The notes below the pieces were generated by a model. It searched no databases. It worked only from the letters and a program-made list of their open reading frames with translations, and had not been told where the DNA came from. Position numbers and translations under genes: made by a program. From the NCBI GenBank assembly GCA_021805205.1, contig JAJZFV010000043.1, positions 1 to 64,000 on the forward strand: a DNA stretch of 64,000 nucleotides, read 5' to 3'. This DNA is from Actinomycetes bacterium. GTDB taxonomy: Bacteria; Actinomycetota; Acidimicrobiia; Acidimicrobiales; Acidimicrobiaceae. Positions 27,733 to 37,301 of this stretch are shown here, in pieces. Every line of letters begins with the position of its first letter. Within the stretch, counting starts at the first letter, position 1.

Positions 27733-29151
27733 ATGATAATTAGAGACGCAATCTACGTCGACGGTTCGTGGATCAAATCCACCTCTACAACGACTATTGA
27801 CGTGATCAACTCGACCACTGAGGAGGTCATGGGGAAGGTTCCGGAAGGTAGCGCAGAGGACGTTGAGGCTGCGGTAAAGGCCGCTAAGCGGGCATTCCAA
27901 ACCTGGTCGAAGGTATCAGTCGAAGAGAGATCCAAGTACTGTACGAGGATAGCCGAGGGACTTCAAGCACGTCTAGATGAGATCTCAACTATCGTCTCCC
28001 AGGAAGTCGGAATGGTAAAGAACTTAAGTTCTTTGATACAAGTTGGTTTACCGATCAATTCGTTCAATACCGCCGCAGCAATTGCAGGTGAATTTGAATT
28101 TGAAGAACGATCAGGCAACTCCATCATCGTTCGTGAACCGATAGGTGTCGTCGGCTGTATAACTCCTTGGAACTATCCTCTCCATCAAATTGCAGCCAAA
28201 GTAGCCTATGCAATCGCGGCTGGGTGCACAGTTGTACTTAAGCCCTCCGAGGTTGCACCTCTAAACGCCTTTATTCTGGCCGAGATCATAGACGAGGTCG
28301 GCCTGCCATCGGGGGTATTCAATCTCGTCTGTGGCGTTGGACCAGTTGTGGGAGAAGCAATTGCACTACACCCCGACGTCGACATGGTCTCGTTTACTGG
28401 ATCAACCCGCGCCGGGCGTCGCATCGCCGAAATTTGCGGATCTCGAATTGCAAAGGTCGCTCTAGAACTTGGCGGCAAGAGTGCCAACATCATCCTCGAA
28501 GATGCAGATCTCGAGCGAGCAGTTGCTGACGGGGTATCCAAAGCATTTCTAAATTCAGGCCAAACTTGTTCTGCATTGACCAGAATGCTCGTTCACAGGA
28601 GCAAGCTAGAAGAGGCAGAGGCGATTGCTTCAAAGGCCGCTGAAAAGATGACCGTTGGAGATCCGTTCGCCAGGAGCTCACGCCTCGGTCCTCTGGTATC
28701 GCATTCACAGTGGGACCGGGTTCAACGCTATATTTCTCTGGGAATTGAAGAGGGGGCAACCCTAGTTACCGGTGGACTTGGAAAACCTGAGGGACTTGAA
28801 ACTGGATACTTTGCAAAGCCAACCATCTTCTCCAACGTCACCGCAGATATGACGATCGCCAAAGAGGAGATCTTCGGCCCAGTTTTAGTCATAATGCCCT
28901 TCGAGTCCGAAGAGGAGGCGATCTCGATAGCCAACGACTCTGAATATGGCCTAGCTGGAGGGGTATGGGCAGCAACCACAGATCGCGCAAAATCAGTGGC
29001 ACGGCAAATTCGAACCGGTCAAGTGGAGATCAATGGCGGAGCCTTTAATCCCAATGCCCCATTTGGAGGATACAAGAAGTCCGGTATCGGTCGCGAATTC
29101 GGTCTATACGGATTTGAAGAGTTCCTACTGGTGAAAGCGATTCAGGAGTAA
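27733..29151 (+). CDS. aldehyde dehydrogenase family protein
   Basis: A 472-residue NAD(P)-dependent enzyme oxidising an aldehyde to its acid. Recognisable parts are [13 protein letters not shown] near residue 140, the cofactor-binding KPSEVAPL and FTGSTRAG, the base glutamate in [10 protein letters not shown] near residue 245, and the nucleophilic cysteine in GQTCSALTR near residue 278. The C-terminal [15 protein letters not shown] is family-typical. The substrate is not determined; members of this clade act on betaine, aminobutyr- or other aldehydes. The ATG at 27733 has GGGGGA just upstream. It stands alone between two hairpins. Confidence 0.93.
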   Translation: MIIRDAIYVDGSWIKSTSTTTIDVINSTTEEVMGKVPEGSAEDVEAAVKAAKRAFQTWSKVSVEERSKYCTRIAEGLQARLDEISTIVSQEVGMVKNLSSLIQVGLPINSFNTAAAIAGEFEFEERSGNSIIVREPIGVVGCITPWNYPLHQIAAKVAYAIAAGCTVVLKPSEVAPLNAFILAEIIDEVGLPSGVFNLVCGVGPVVGEAIALHPDVDMVSFTGSTRAGRRIAEICGSRIAKVALELGGKSANIILEDADLERAVADGVSKAFLNSGQTCSALTRMLVHRSKLEEAEAIASKAAEKMTVGDPFARSSRLGPLVSHSQWDRVQRYISLGIEEGATLVTGGLGKPEGLETGYFAKPTIFSNVTADMTIAKEEIFGPVLVIMPFESEEEAISIANDSEYGLAGGVWAATTDRAKSVARQIRTGQVEINGGAFNPNAPFGGYKKSGIGREFGLYGFEEFLLVKAIQE

Positions 29152-29186
29152 TTAGCCTGCCTTGGCAGCGCGTAGAAAGCAAATCT

Positions 29187-29241
29187 CCAACTCCCATAGG
29201 TTGGGCGCACGTTGTGTAGCGCATCGACCTTTGGGAGTTGG
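29187..29241 (+). terminator. terminator of aldehyde dehydrogenase gene
   Basis: CCAACTCCCATAGGT and ACCTTTGGGAGTTGG pair over 15 positions with one mismatch around a 25-base loop, followed by CTCTTTAAT, 35 bases past the stop. Confidence 0.75.
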
Positions 29242-29468
29242 CTCTTTAATATCAAAGGAACCCACAAGTAATCATCTACGTTGGCAAAAACTCGAAGAGA
29301 GTTCGGAGTTTAATCCAAATACCTCAACGTTAGTTCTGGCGCTTTCGAAGAAACTGAACCTTAACTGAAGGCGACAACCCAAGGCTATGGCCATAATTAG
29401 ACAAATCTAAGCAGATTCAGAGCTTATGTGCCGATGATATAGGTAATGACAACCAAGGCGGCGACAAG

Positions 29469-29675
29469 ATGTCTACTTTAATTTTCGCAACACTTCTGAT
29501 CCTCTTCATTGCCCTTGCGGTCGCCCCTCTAATAGCCGATCTTCCACAAAGAAACCGAAGCGAGTCAAGAGATAGTGCGAAGTTGGTCCATCCAGCAGCA
29601 CAAAAAAAAGCAAATACAGTGAAGTCGAGCATTTCACATTCAGAAGAAGAGCATTCAAATGCAGTACCGGCCTAA
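29469..29675 (+). CDS. small single-pass membrane protein, hypothetical
   Basis: A 68-residue frame with one N-terminal membrane segment (LIFATLLILFIALAVAPLIA) and a charged tail of about 45 residues. A purine-rich GGCGGCGACAAG precedes the ATG but is not a strong Shine-Dalgarno. No family is recognised. The hydrophobic-then-polar layout supports a genuine gene; three frames on the opposite strand have no such pattern. Confidence 0.5.
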   Translation: MSTLIFATLLILFIALAVAPLIADLPQRNRSESRDSAKLVHPAAQKKANTVKSSISHSEEEHSNAVPA

Positions 29676-29808
29676 AAGGTAGCCGCAAGCTACTCCATTC
29701 AATTCTGCTCGCCACCACCTAAACGATATTGATCTACCTCCAGTGAAAATTATCACCCCATAGACGGTTATATTTAATTGAATTAAGGTTGCTAAATGGA
29801 GGATGTAG

Positions 29809-30450
29809 TTGGCACTCGTAGACGATCTACTCGCACATAATCAAAGCGCTCGAAAGCGAATTGATCCAGATGCTCTTGCAGTAATGGACCAAGCAACTCA
29901 ATCGTTGAAGGAAAGTGGATTCGGCGAAGGAATCATCAGGGTTGGCGATACTGTACCTAGCTTCGAATTGGAGCTAGTAGACGGTTCGAAGTTCTCTTTC
30001 GATGAAGCACTCTCCAAAGGTCCGGGGGTGATAAAGTTCTATCGAGGCGGCTGGTGCCCCTACTGCAACATTGAGCTTCAAAGCTACCAACAGATGATTG
30101 GCGAGTTCGAAGAGGCCGGCATATGGTTACTTGCAATTGCGCCGGAAGAGTTCGACAGAATCGGCGCCACTATCCAAAAGCGAGAGCTGACCTTTCCGAT
30201 CGCCGCTGACCCTGACCAAAAAGTAGCTAGATCTCTAAATCTCGTCTTCACACTCCCAAGCCATTTGATCTCAGTCTACGAAAAACTTGGTATCGACATC
30301 ATGCGTACCGGAGACCAAATAGAGCTACCGGTTCCTGCCACCATAATCATCGACAAGAACGCTATCGTCGCTGCAAACTTCTTCGACCTCGACTACACCA
30401 AGCGCAAAGACCCTGTCGAAGTGCTAAATGCTGCCAAAACACTTCTCTAA
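29809..30450 (+). CDS. peroxiredoxin-like (AhpC/TSA) protein
   Basis: A 213-residue thioredoxin-fold protein. FYRGGWCPYCNIELQSYQ near residue 80 is the CxxC active-site region of the peroxiredoxin-like subgroup, and LPVPATIIIDKN near residue 165 holds the cis-proline. It probably reduces peroxides or acts as a thiol oxidoreductase in the cytosol. The start is TTG: a GGAGG lies 6 bases upstream and no ATG fits. Confidence 0.9.
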   Translation: MALVDDLLAHNQSARKRIDPDALAVMDQATQSLKESGFGEGIIRVGDTVPSFELELVDGSKFSFDEALSKGPGVIKFYRGGWCPYCNIELQSYQQMIGEFEEAGIWLLAIAPEEFDRIGATIQKRELTFPIAADPDQKVARSLNLVFTLPSHLISVYEKLGIDIMRTGDQIELPVPATIIIDKNAIVAANFFDLDYTKRKDPVEVLNAAKTLL

Positions 30451-30470
30451 TTCGATAAAACTTTGAGCAT

Positions 30471-30523
30471 CACTCCCACGTTGAATCCTCAGCAGTGCCC
30501 ATGCTGGAGCCAAAGTTGGAGTG
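30471..30523 (+). terminator. nested hairpin after peroxiredoxin-like gene
   Basis: CACTCC...GGAGTG encloses CAGCA-GTGCCCA-TGCTG. It begins 20 bases past the stop. No U-tract follows, so a terminator role is moderate inference. Confidence 0.4.
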
Positions 30524-30677
30524 GTGCTCATTTAGGTGCCGACCTGAGTGACAATCTATCCCGCGATAGCCCTATTGGCGGAAGTCGAAAGTATCCTTAC
30601 ATGAGGGCAATAGGTTGTTAGCGCCTCGAAGATTGGCAAAAACTACAAAATAGCCCCATATCCGATCGGAGTAATAA

Positions 30678-31346
30678 TTGAACTACAAAGCGATCGTATT
30701 TGACCTCTACGGCACACTTGTCGACACCGACGGAACTCGAGATGCGTGTATCAAAAAGTTCGGCGACAAGGGCTCTGAATTGGTTTTACTGTGGCGTCGC
30801 TTCCAATTAGAGTTCACTTGGCTTCGCTCCCTAACTGGAGATTTCAAGGACTTCGACCAAATAACTCAAGATGCTCTGGTTTACTCCATCGAACTCCTCG
30901 GCTTGGAGCACAGCAATGAAATCATTGAAGAGATTGCTGAATCATATGTAAACCTTCCCGCTTTTGAAGAGGTCGCAACCGTTCTAGCCCGCCTAGCAAG
31001 AAACTTTGAAACTATTGTTCTTTCAAACGGAACGCCGCCTTCAATAAAGGTGGCGACACAAAACGCACAAATATATTCTCACTTGAACCACCTTGTTTCA
31101 GCCGCGGCGGAGGGAATATTCAAACCGAGCGCCAAGGCTTACGACCAAATCTTTACTGCTACCACCGCTAATAAAGGCGAAATTTTATTTGTATCTTCCA
31201 ATAGTTGGGATATAAACGGAGCATCAACGTACGGATTAGATACATTTTGGGTAAACAGGCGACGCGCACCATTTGAAAATTTAGGGGCACGGGCAAAGTA
31301 CGTCGGTCAAGACCTAAACGATCTAATGACCCTATTGGATGCATAA
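30678..31346 (+). CDS. HAD-superfamily hydrolase, haloacid dehalogenase type II-like
   Basis: A 222-residue hydrolase. FDLYGTLVDT (residues 8-17) is motif I with the nucleophilic aspartate; SNGTP near residue 115 is motif II; the lysine in FKPSAKAY near residue 150 is motif III; SSNSWDINGA near residue 173 is the family's typical motif IV. Those features match (S)-2-haloacid dehalogenases, though many relatives are phosphatases, so the substrate is open. The start is TTG with GGAG 6 bases upstream. Confidence 0.88.
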   Translation: MNYKAIVFDLYGTLVDTDGTRDACIKKFGDKGSELVLLWRRFQLEFTWLRSLTGDFKDFDQITQDALVYSIELLGLEHSNEIIEEIAESYVNLPAFEEVATVLARLARNFETIVLSNGTPPSIKVATQNAQIYSHLNHLVSAAAEGIFKPSAKAYDQIFTATTANKGEILFVSSNSWDINGASTYGLDTFWVNRRRAPFENLGARAKYVGQDLNDLMTLLDA

Positions 31347-31864
31347 ACCTCTTTCGCCTTGGCCGGCTGATAAGTTTCCTTCACGCGAGAGATCTTTTTT
31401 TAATTTCACACAAGCGAGCCATGCATCTCGTTATCGCATCAAGAACCGCCTATTGACGGCCACAAAGAATGATGTGACCGTCATCGGTTATGCCAAAAGA
31501 TCAATGGTGAGTACCACCCTACAGCGCCAATTAAGGCAAACGATGGACCGCAGTATTCGCCTAAATTGGCGTTTAGAAAAGGCGAGCCACATTAACAGCA
31601 GTAAGAGTAGCGCTGGCATTGGAAATAGCAACTTTCGTTTTCTTCAAGACGGAAGTCTTCAAAGACCTTCATCTACCGCTCGTAGAAAGCCACAAAGCTA
31701 TACCATATCGATGAAGAACAGCGCAACAGTACCAGCGATTGCAAGGAGGCAAACGCGTCACGATAGCACGGTTATCCAAACTTACCACTTCTCCGCAAGG
31801 TTGACTGGACCGGACCTCATCACCAGCAACCGAATCTTGGTCTCACTAAATTAGGGTATGAACC
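31347..31864. other. intergenic region with a long hairpin
   Basis: About 520 bases without a gene I can support. A 171-codon frame exists from 31339 but is rich in Ser, Arg, Lys and Thr with no coding character and no ribosome-binding site. It contains a strong inverted repeat at 31525-31571. Confidence 0.55.
31525..31571 (+). other. hairpin of unclear role
   Basis: CGCCAATTAAGGC and GCCTAAATTGGCG pair over 13 positions with one mismatch around 21 bases. It is 180 bases past the HAD stop and 294 before the next gene, with no U-tract. It could be an mRNA end, a small RNA element or an operator. Confidence 0.4.
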
Positions 31865-32845
31865 ATGGAAAAGCGAGAGATAGAACGAGCGAATTTGAAA
31901 GTTTCTTCAATCGGACTTGGCACTTGGCAGCTTGGTTCTGACTGGGGAGACGTCTCTGAAGAAAGGGCGCTAGAAATACTTCAAAGCGCAGTAGGGGCAG
32001 GAGTGAACTTCATTGACACAGCTGACGTCTACGGCGACGGAAGAAGCGAACGCATAATTGGCAAGTTCCTAAAAAATAACCCGAGTAATTCAGTAATCGT
32101 CGCAACCAAGATGGGACGAAGAGCCCCACTTTCAGCGTCTTTCTACACCTACGATAATTTCGCCTCATGGGTAGATAGATCGAGGGAAAATCTGGGGGTT
32201 GAAACCTTAGACTTAACGCAAATACATTGTCCACCGGACGATGTATTCGACAATGACGACGTCTATGATGCCCTCGATCGACTCGTGGACGAAGGTGCGA
32301 TTAAGCGTTACGGAGTTAGCGTCGAGACCTGCTCCCAAGCCCTTAGGGCCATCGAGAGACCCAACGTCAGTACGATCCAGATCATATTCAACGCCTTCAG
32401 GCTAAAACCCCTCGACGAGGTTCTTCCGAGTGCCAAGGAGGCAGGGGTTGGCGTGATTGCGCGAATTCCCCTGGCATCTGGCTTACTCAGCGGAAAGTAC
32501 AGCAAAGATACGATATTTTCTCCAAACGATCACCGAAACTACAATCGCAATGGGGAGGCGTTCGACGTCGGTGAAACCTTCTCTGGCGTCGACTACGAGA
32601 TTGGCCTCGAGGCAGCCCGAAAGTTCGCTGGCCTCCAGAGTGAAGTAGCGCCAGCCACAGCGGCTATCGCTTGGATACTATCCCACGATGCAATTTCTAC
32701 AGTTATTCCTGGTGCACGCAACATCGAACAGCTCAAGGGCAACCTAGCTGCAGCCGACCAAATTGCGCTCGGAAGATCGATTAACACTGGAGTCGTGGAC
32801 ATCTACGATCAGTATCTTCGATCGGCAATCCATCCACGATGGTAA
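31865..32845 (+). CDS. aldo/keto reductase
   Basis: A 326-residue TIM-barrel oxidoreductase using NADPH. The tetrad is visible: Asp in NFIDTADVYG, Tyr in the same segment (near residue 58), Lys in IVATKMG (near residue 81) and His in TQIHCPP (near residue 121). IPGARNIEQLKGN near the end is the cofactor phosphate site. The substrate is unknown. There is no strong ribosome-binding site before the ATG. It is followed by a hairpin and stands alone. Confidence 0.92.
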   Translation: MEKREIERANLKVSSIGLGTWQLGSDWGDVSEERALEILQSAVGAGVNFIDTADVYGDGRSERIIGKFLKNNPSNSVIVATKMGRRAPLSASFYTYDNFASWVDRSRENLGVETLDLTQIHCPPDDVFDNDDVYDALDRLVDEGAIKRYGVSVETCSQALRAIERPNVSTIQIIFNAFRLKPLDEVLPSAKEAGVGVIARIPLASGLLSGKYSKDTIFSPNDHRNYNRNGEAFDVGETFSGVDYEIGLEAARKFAGLQSEVAPATAAIAWILSHDAISTVIPGARNIEQLKGNLAAADQIALGRSINTGVVDIYDQYLRSAIHPRW

Positions 32846-32894
32846 GCACTATACAGAAGACTTCGAAGCGCATCTAAACTCGAAGACATCGAAT

Positions 32895-32929
32895 CTCTAA
32901 ACCTAGGGCCAGCGACCCCAGGTTTAGAG
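32895..32929 (+). terminator. hairpin after aldo/keto reductase gene
   Basis: CTCTAAACCTAGGG and CCCCAGGTTTAGAG pair over 14 positions with one mismatch and a 7-base loop, 50 bases past the stop. The U-tract is weak. Confidence 0.6.
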
Positions 32930-33883
32930 TGGTGTGAAACCTATCTATTTAGGAAAATTTCAGCTGAACGTAGAACCTTTGACTGCAAGATATCGATGCC
33001 GCCTTAGGCTAATCGAAAGTAGTGTATTGAATCTAAAGCAACTAAGGCTACCTTCCAAGTCGATCGATAAGGAGCACACTTAGTCATTCGAGGCCCCAAG
33101 TCGTATTCGAGCTTGATCACCGATTTGCGAACTTGGAATTGATTTAGTGGCACCGCTAGGTCCAAAGTCAGATGTAATATACACTGCTACCGTTTCATAC
33201 TTGGATATTATGCAACTCTCATCAAAGATCCCAACCGAACTGCTCTTCCGAGCGACTGCATTTAAACGCTCCCACGTCGAAAGGTGGCGTTAATCACGAC
33301 TCGACTCAAATCGGTTCAGAGATTAAAGTGTCGCGCCAATACTGGACGAGCCTCAGAACTCGTCCACTATTGAAATTTTTAGCGCACAAAAGCTCTAATT
33401 CAGGGTGCAACTTCAATTTGCGCAACATTGGTCCCATGGCAATAAAAAAGGCAAACCCAGGACCTTATGTCGCTAATTCTATCGACTACCATACCAATGA
33501 GGAAGAAAAAGTCCTAGATGGAGCTTTGGCGCTAACACGCCCCGCGCGAAACGCAAAACCTTTACTCCGCTGAATCGTCGCAAGCTTTGAGTCTCAAAGA
33601 CCTTCGGTGTACTTCGTTAGGGTCCACAACCGAAATCGAAGTTCACGGAACCAACGACCGTTCTTTGACAACTCAACAGCGAACGACTCTGGGTGGAAAT
33701 TTGGCAAACATTTTCACCCCTGCACTGCCAACTTGCCCCGAGGGAATGCTGGGCACCACTACCGTGACTGAGAATAAAAAGCTCAATTCTTCAAAGTACT
33801 GCTACGTCAAGGTAGGTTCAAATCACACTTGATACTTGCAGATTTCTTTCATAATACTGCGCCTAAAGAACGCCTTACTCGCC
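32930..33883. other. long intergenic region without a convincing gene
   Basis: About 950 bases between the aldo/keto reductase and the end of ribBA. Two 81-codon frames (33328-33573 and 33587-33832) have no ribosome-binding site, no recognisable features and are interrupted by other-frame structures. The region holds one strong intrinsic terminator (33337-33380) with no gene before it. No FMN riboswitch or tRNA could be found. Confidence 0.55.
33337..33380 (+). terminator. orphan intrinsic terminator
   Basis: CAATACTGGACGAG and CTCGTCCACTATTG pair over 14 positions with one mismatch around an 8-base loop, followed by AAATTTTT. The nearest upstream plus-strand gene ends 490 bases earlier and has its own hairpin. 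Confidence 0.7.
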
Positions 33884-35101
33884 CTACTCGACTCCCTCGA
33901 TCAAATGTCCCATGCGCTCGCGTTTAGTTCTGAGGTACTCAATGTTGTTTGGATTGGATGGGATATTGATTCCAATTCGCTCGGTGATCTCTAGTCCAAA
34001 TCCAGCAAGGCCGCCGTATTTGGCTGGATTATTGGTCATAAGCTTCATCTTGCCTACACCGAGGTCAACCAATATCTGGGCACCTATTCCATACTCGCGG
34101 GAGTCGATTGGAAGGCCCAATTTGACATTGGCGTCTACAGTATCGAGACCTTTATCCTGAAGAGAGTAGGCACGCATCTTGTGTGCGATTCCTATACCCC
34201 GTCCCTCGTGGCCCCGAAGATATACAACTACCCCTTTACCCTCTTCCGCGATCTTTTTAAGTGCAGCATCGAGTTGCGGACCGCAGTCACAGCGAAGAGA
34301 GCCAAAGACGTCACCCGTCAAACACTCTGAGTGTACCCTAACCAATGTTGGGGTCTCTGGGTCGATCTCACCCATGGTAAGTGCGAAGTGTGTTTGGCCA
34401 TCTAGGACCTGCTCGTAAACTACCGAGGTAAAGTCGCCATAGTCGGTTGGGATGCGCGCAGACGAGCCCTCAACACGCCTTACCAACTTCTCGTTACTCC
34501 TCCGGTATCGCACCATATCAGCGATCGAGATCAGGAGAAGGTTATGCCTTTCAGCAAACTTTTCGAGCTCGTCAAAGCGCGCCATCGAGATCTTGTCTTG
34601 AGTAACAATTTCACATATCATTCCTGATGGTCTGAGTCCAGCAAGCATAGAAAGGTCAACTGCAGCTTCGGTGTGACCTTGCCTCTTTAGCACTCCGCCC
34701 TCACGATATCTAAGAGGCAGGATGTGACCTGGTCGAGCCAAGTCTCGTGGTTTGGTTGCACTATCAACAAGGGCTCGTACCGTCACAGCCCTATCGGAGG
34801 CTGAAATACCCGATGTCGTTCCCCTAACCGCATCGACCGTCACGGTAAATGCAGTCCTCTGCGACTCGGTATTTTCATGTACCATCAAGGGAAGATCTAG
34901 CTCGTCAAGGCGCTCCCCGGTCATTGCAACACAGATAAATCCAGATGTGTGCTCTAGGTAAAAACTTACTGCCTCCGGAGTAACAAACTCTGATGCCATG
35001 ATGAGATCGCCTTCGTTCTCTCGATCTTCATCATCGACTACAACCACCATCTCTCCACGCGCTATGGCTGCAATAGCATCTTCAATCTTTGCTAACGGCA
35101 C
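33884..35101 (-). CDS. ribBA: bifunctional DHBP synthase / GTP cyclohydrolase II
   Basis: A 405-residue fusion. The N-terminal half makes 3,4-dihydroxy-2-butanone 4-phosphate from ribulose 5-phosphate: DDEDRENEGDL near residue 23 and the GHTEAAVDL segment near residue 142. The C-terminal half opens GTP: zinc cysteines in HSECLTGDVFGSLRCDCG near residue 255 and GRGIGIAHKMRAY near residue 300. It feeds both branches of riboflavin synthesis. It follows ribE by 42 bases and is the last gene of the def-fmt-ribE-ribBA series. Confidence 0.96.
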   Translation of the reverse strand: MPLAKIEDAIAAIARGEMVVVVDDEDRENEGDLIMASEFVTPEAVSFYLEHTSGFICVAMTGERLDELDLPLMVHENTESQRTAFTVTVDAVRGTTSGISASDRAVTVRALVDSATKPRDLARPGHILPLRYREGGVLKRQGHTEAAVDLSMLAGLRPSGMICEIVTQDKISMARFDELEKFAERHNLLLISIADMVRYRRSNEKLVRRVEGSSARIPTDYGDFTSVVYEQVLDGQTHFALTMGEIDPETPTLVRVHSECLTGDVFGSLRCDCGPQLDAALKKIAEEGKGVVVYLRGHEGRGIGIAHKMRAYSLQDKGLDTVDANVKLGLPIDSREYGIGAQILVDLGVGKMKLMTNNPAKYGGLAGFGLEITERIGINIPSNPNNIEYLRTKRERMGHLIEGVE

Positions 35102-35143
35102 TTCAAACCCATCTCTCTATTCAACCAAACCACTTTGGTTCTT

Positions 35144-35719
35144 CTACTTTTGGCCGAACTGGGCCTCTGCTACCTTTACAACTTGCTTTGAGATTGTGTC
35201 AAACTCCAAGTTGACCAAGTCGCCGATCTCAAGTGATCCTAAGGTTGTAACTTCCTTGGTATGGGGAATTAGAGCGATTTCAACATAGCCATCTTCACAT
35301 GATGCAATCGTTAGGCTAGTTCCAGAGATCGCAATTGAACCCTTTTCGACGATGTACTTCGAGTAAATAGGGTTGAACTCTACCCTCAACCTATCCCCTA
35401 CCGAGGTTACTTTACCGGTCGTGTCAATGTGACCTAAGACAAAATGGCCGCCGAAGGAGTCGCCCACCGACATGGCCGCCTCTAGATTTACTCGATCTCC
35501 AATTGAATAGGTCGAGACAATAGTACGGTCTAGCGTTTCGTCTACTACATCGACGTAAAATACATCATCTTCCATCTCAACCACGGTGAGACAACATCCA
35601 TCAATTGCAATCGACTCACCAATTACGTAGGGGCGCGAAAACTTGGGCCATCTAAACCCAAAATGCTTGCCCTCAATCTTCTCGACGTTACCTACAGCTT
35701 GAATAATCCCTGTAAACAT
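35144..35719 (-). CDS. ribE: riboflavin synthase, alpha subunit
   Basis: RibE dismutates two lumazine molecules to riboflavin and the RibD-product pyrimidine. The N-terminus MFTGIIQAVG is diagnostic. Two homologous lumazine-binding halves are visible, with DGCCLTVV near residue 42 and SGTSLTIAS near residue 138. Length 191 is normal. It is 21 bases after fmt and just before ribBA, so it is in the operon. It is encoded apart from ribD and ribH, which are 20 kb away. Confidence 0.95.
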   Translation of the reverse strand: MFTGIIQAVGNVEKIEGKHFGFRWPKFSRPYVIGESIAIDGCCLTVVEMEDDVFYVDVVDETLDRTIVSTYSIGDRVNLEAAMSVGDSFGGHFVLGHIDTTGKVTSVGDRLRVEFNPIYSKYIVEKGSIAISGTSLTIASCEDGYVEIALIPHTKEVTTLGSLEIGDLVNLEFDTISKQVVKVAEAQFGQK

Positions 35720-35740
35720 TGAACCAACCTTGCTCTTACC

Positions 35741-36658
35741 TTAGGAAACGAAGTCTATGTCTGTGTGATTCCCTCGCCTAAACTCAGCGATCGACATTGC
35801 TCTTTTTCCTTCAACTTGCAAGGCACCAACCCGAACAGCCCCGTCACAAAGCCTTAAGATTTCACCCCTTAAAACGCCGACCGGTATATCGACTACCCCA
35901 CCTTCAACAGCGTCAATTTCAGTACAGTCAGATATTGAGACTCTTCCCACAGCAGATGATATGCCATATGGCCTAGAAATTCGCTGCAACCTAAGGAGAT
36001 GAACTACAGTTGTATCCGAGGAGATTCGAAACTCTTCTTTGTTGATCTTCTTGGCATAGGTAACCTCTCCACTCTGTTGGATCGCACTAGAAAAGAAGTC
36101 TCCACCGCCTCTAAGCGCGGCAAGTAACCTCTCACCGCCAAGTTGGGTTAAGCGCTCTCGCAGTGAGAGTGAGCTCTCTAATTCATCTATTTCAACCTCA
36201 ACGAGATCGAATACCCTCCCTGCATCAAGGGCTTCAACGATCTCCATTAAAGCCACGCCAGTTTTGCGATCTCCCGCCAAAATCGCCCTTTCGACCGGTG
36301 CGGCGCCGCGCCATCTTGGCAAAAGCGAATAATGGATATTTACAAAGGGCCATCGCTGAATATAGTCCACTGGAATAATCAAACCAAAGGCCACTACAAC
36401 TGCCAGATCAAAATCTTTGAGTTTGAGCGCCTCTAGATCGTAGGCGACCTCAATTGAAGCTTTCCTAGCAGCCACCTCGACTGGATTTACACTGACGCCG
36501 GCTCCTCGCGATCTCCGCTTAGGCTCTTTCGTTACCGCTATTTGAACCCTAACCCCTTCACCAGCCAAAGCTGCGAGGACAGCAGCCGACTCATCAGAGG
36601 CTCCAAGGAAGGCAATTGCGGGGTTCCGGGGAATTCGGGAAAAGAGATCATTACTCAA
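35741..36658 (-). CDS. fmt: methionyl-tRNA formyltransferase
   Basis: Fmt formylates initiator Met-tRNA with 10-formyl-tetrahydrofolate. IAFLGASDESAAVLAAL near residue 15, VVVAFGLIIP near residue 87 and the catalytic region VNIHYSLLPRWRGAAPV near residue 105 are typical; the C-terminal tRNA-binding domain is degenerate but present (KIN..EFRI). The TTG start at 36658 overlaps the stop of a small upstream frame (TTGA), and no better start exists because TAA lies immediately upstream in frame. Its product is later deformylated by Def, encoded just upstream. Confidence 0.92.
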   Translation of the reverse strand: MSNDLFSRIPRNPAIAFLGASDESAAVLAALAGEGVRVQIAVTKEPKRRSRGAGVSVNPVEVAARKASIEVAYDLEALKLKDFDLAVVVAFGLIIPVDYIQRWPFVNIHYSLLPRWRGAAPVERAILAGDRKTGVALMEIVEALDAGRVFDLVEVEIDELESSLSLRERLTQLGGERLLAALRGGGDFFSSAIQQSGEVTYAKKINKEEFRISSDTTVVHLLRLQRISRPYGISSAVGRVSISDCTEIDAVEGGVVDIPVGVLRGEILRLCDGAVRVGALQVEGKRAMSIAEFRRGNHTDIDFVS

Positions 36659-36813
36659 TTATCTGGACCAGCCTCAAGGTTAATCGAATCTACAAAGCGA
36701 CGAACACCTAGCGAAGATCCCCTCTCGCCTCCAACTAGCACGTTCTACGAAGTTTTTGCGGTATCAGATGGCTCCAAGATTTCTAATCCGATGGAGCTAC
36801 CGTAGTTATTCAA
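36655..36813 (-). pseudogene. possible small gene between def and fmt, interrupted by an amber stop
   Basis: A 53-codon frame begins with TTG overlapping the def stop (TTGA) and ends with TGA overlapping the fmt TTG start (again TTGA). It reads NNYGSSIGLEILEPSD, then TAG at 36747-36745, then NVLVGGERGSSLGVRRF to the end. The double overlap suggests a former coupled cistron. I do not recognise the product. It may be a decayed gene, a sequencing error, or two tiny peptides; chance cannot be excluded. Confidence 0.35.
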
Positions 36814-37301
36814 TGATCGAGGGCGATCTTACGTAGCTCCCGCTTTGAAGCCTTAAGCTGGTCGGGATCAAGTCGTTCAATCAGCAAGATCCCATTTAAG
36901 TGATCCAATTCATGTTGAAAGACTCGGCCTAAGAGATCATCTCCCTCTACGGAGATTGGGTTGCCGTTGAGATCTAGCCCTTCGAGGTGAACTACTTTTG
37001 GTCTTACGATTGGCCAAAAAAGTCCTGGAACACTCAGACAACCCTCGTCGTAGGTCCATTCGCCGTAGCTCTCGGTTATCTCGGGATTGAGGACTACCTC
37101 TGGACCATGGCCGACGTCATAAACAAAGATTGCCTTTGAAATCCCAATTTGATTTGCCGCCAGACCAACACCCGGAGCTTTTTGCATTACCTCGATCATC
37201 TCATCAACCAGAGCTTTGATACTCCCATCGATATCTTCTATCGCCTTAGTCTTCTGCTTTAGGACTGGGTCACCATATGTTCGAATCGGATGTAACGTCA
37301 C
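36810..37301 (-). CDS. def: peptide deformylase
   Basis: Def removes the N-formyl group from new proteins. All three metal-site motifs are present: GVGLAANQIG near residue 45, EGCLSVPG near residue 92, and QHELDHLNG near residue 134, which give the Cys and two His ligands and the catalytic Glu. Length 163 fits the family. It starts the minus-strand series def-fmt-ribE-ribBA and is divergent from the SCO6745-like gene with a 200-base shared upstream region. Confidence 0.95.
   Translation of the reverse strand: MTLHPIRTYGDPVLKQKTKAIEDIDGSIKALVDEMIEVMQKAPGVGLAANQIGISKAIFVYDVGHGPEVVLNPEITESYGEWTYDEGCLSVPGLFWPIVRPKVVHLEGLDLNGNPISVEGDDLLGRVFQHELDHLNGILLIERLDPDQLKASKRELRKIALDH

Noticed and set aside
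31339-31854. 171-codon frame overlapping the HAD gene end
   Set aside because: No ribosome-binding site, Ser/Arg/Lys-rich sequence without domain-like pattern, and it spans a hairpin. Probably chance.
33811-33831. tRNA-like T-arm sequence GGTTCAAATC
   Set aside because: No matching acceptor stem, D-arm or anticodon arm could be placed in the 75 bases before it.
33328-33832. Two 81-codon frames in the ribBA-adjacent gap
   Set aside because: No ribosome-binding sites or recognisable features; the first overlaps a strong terminator hairpin.
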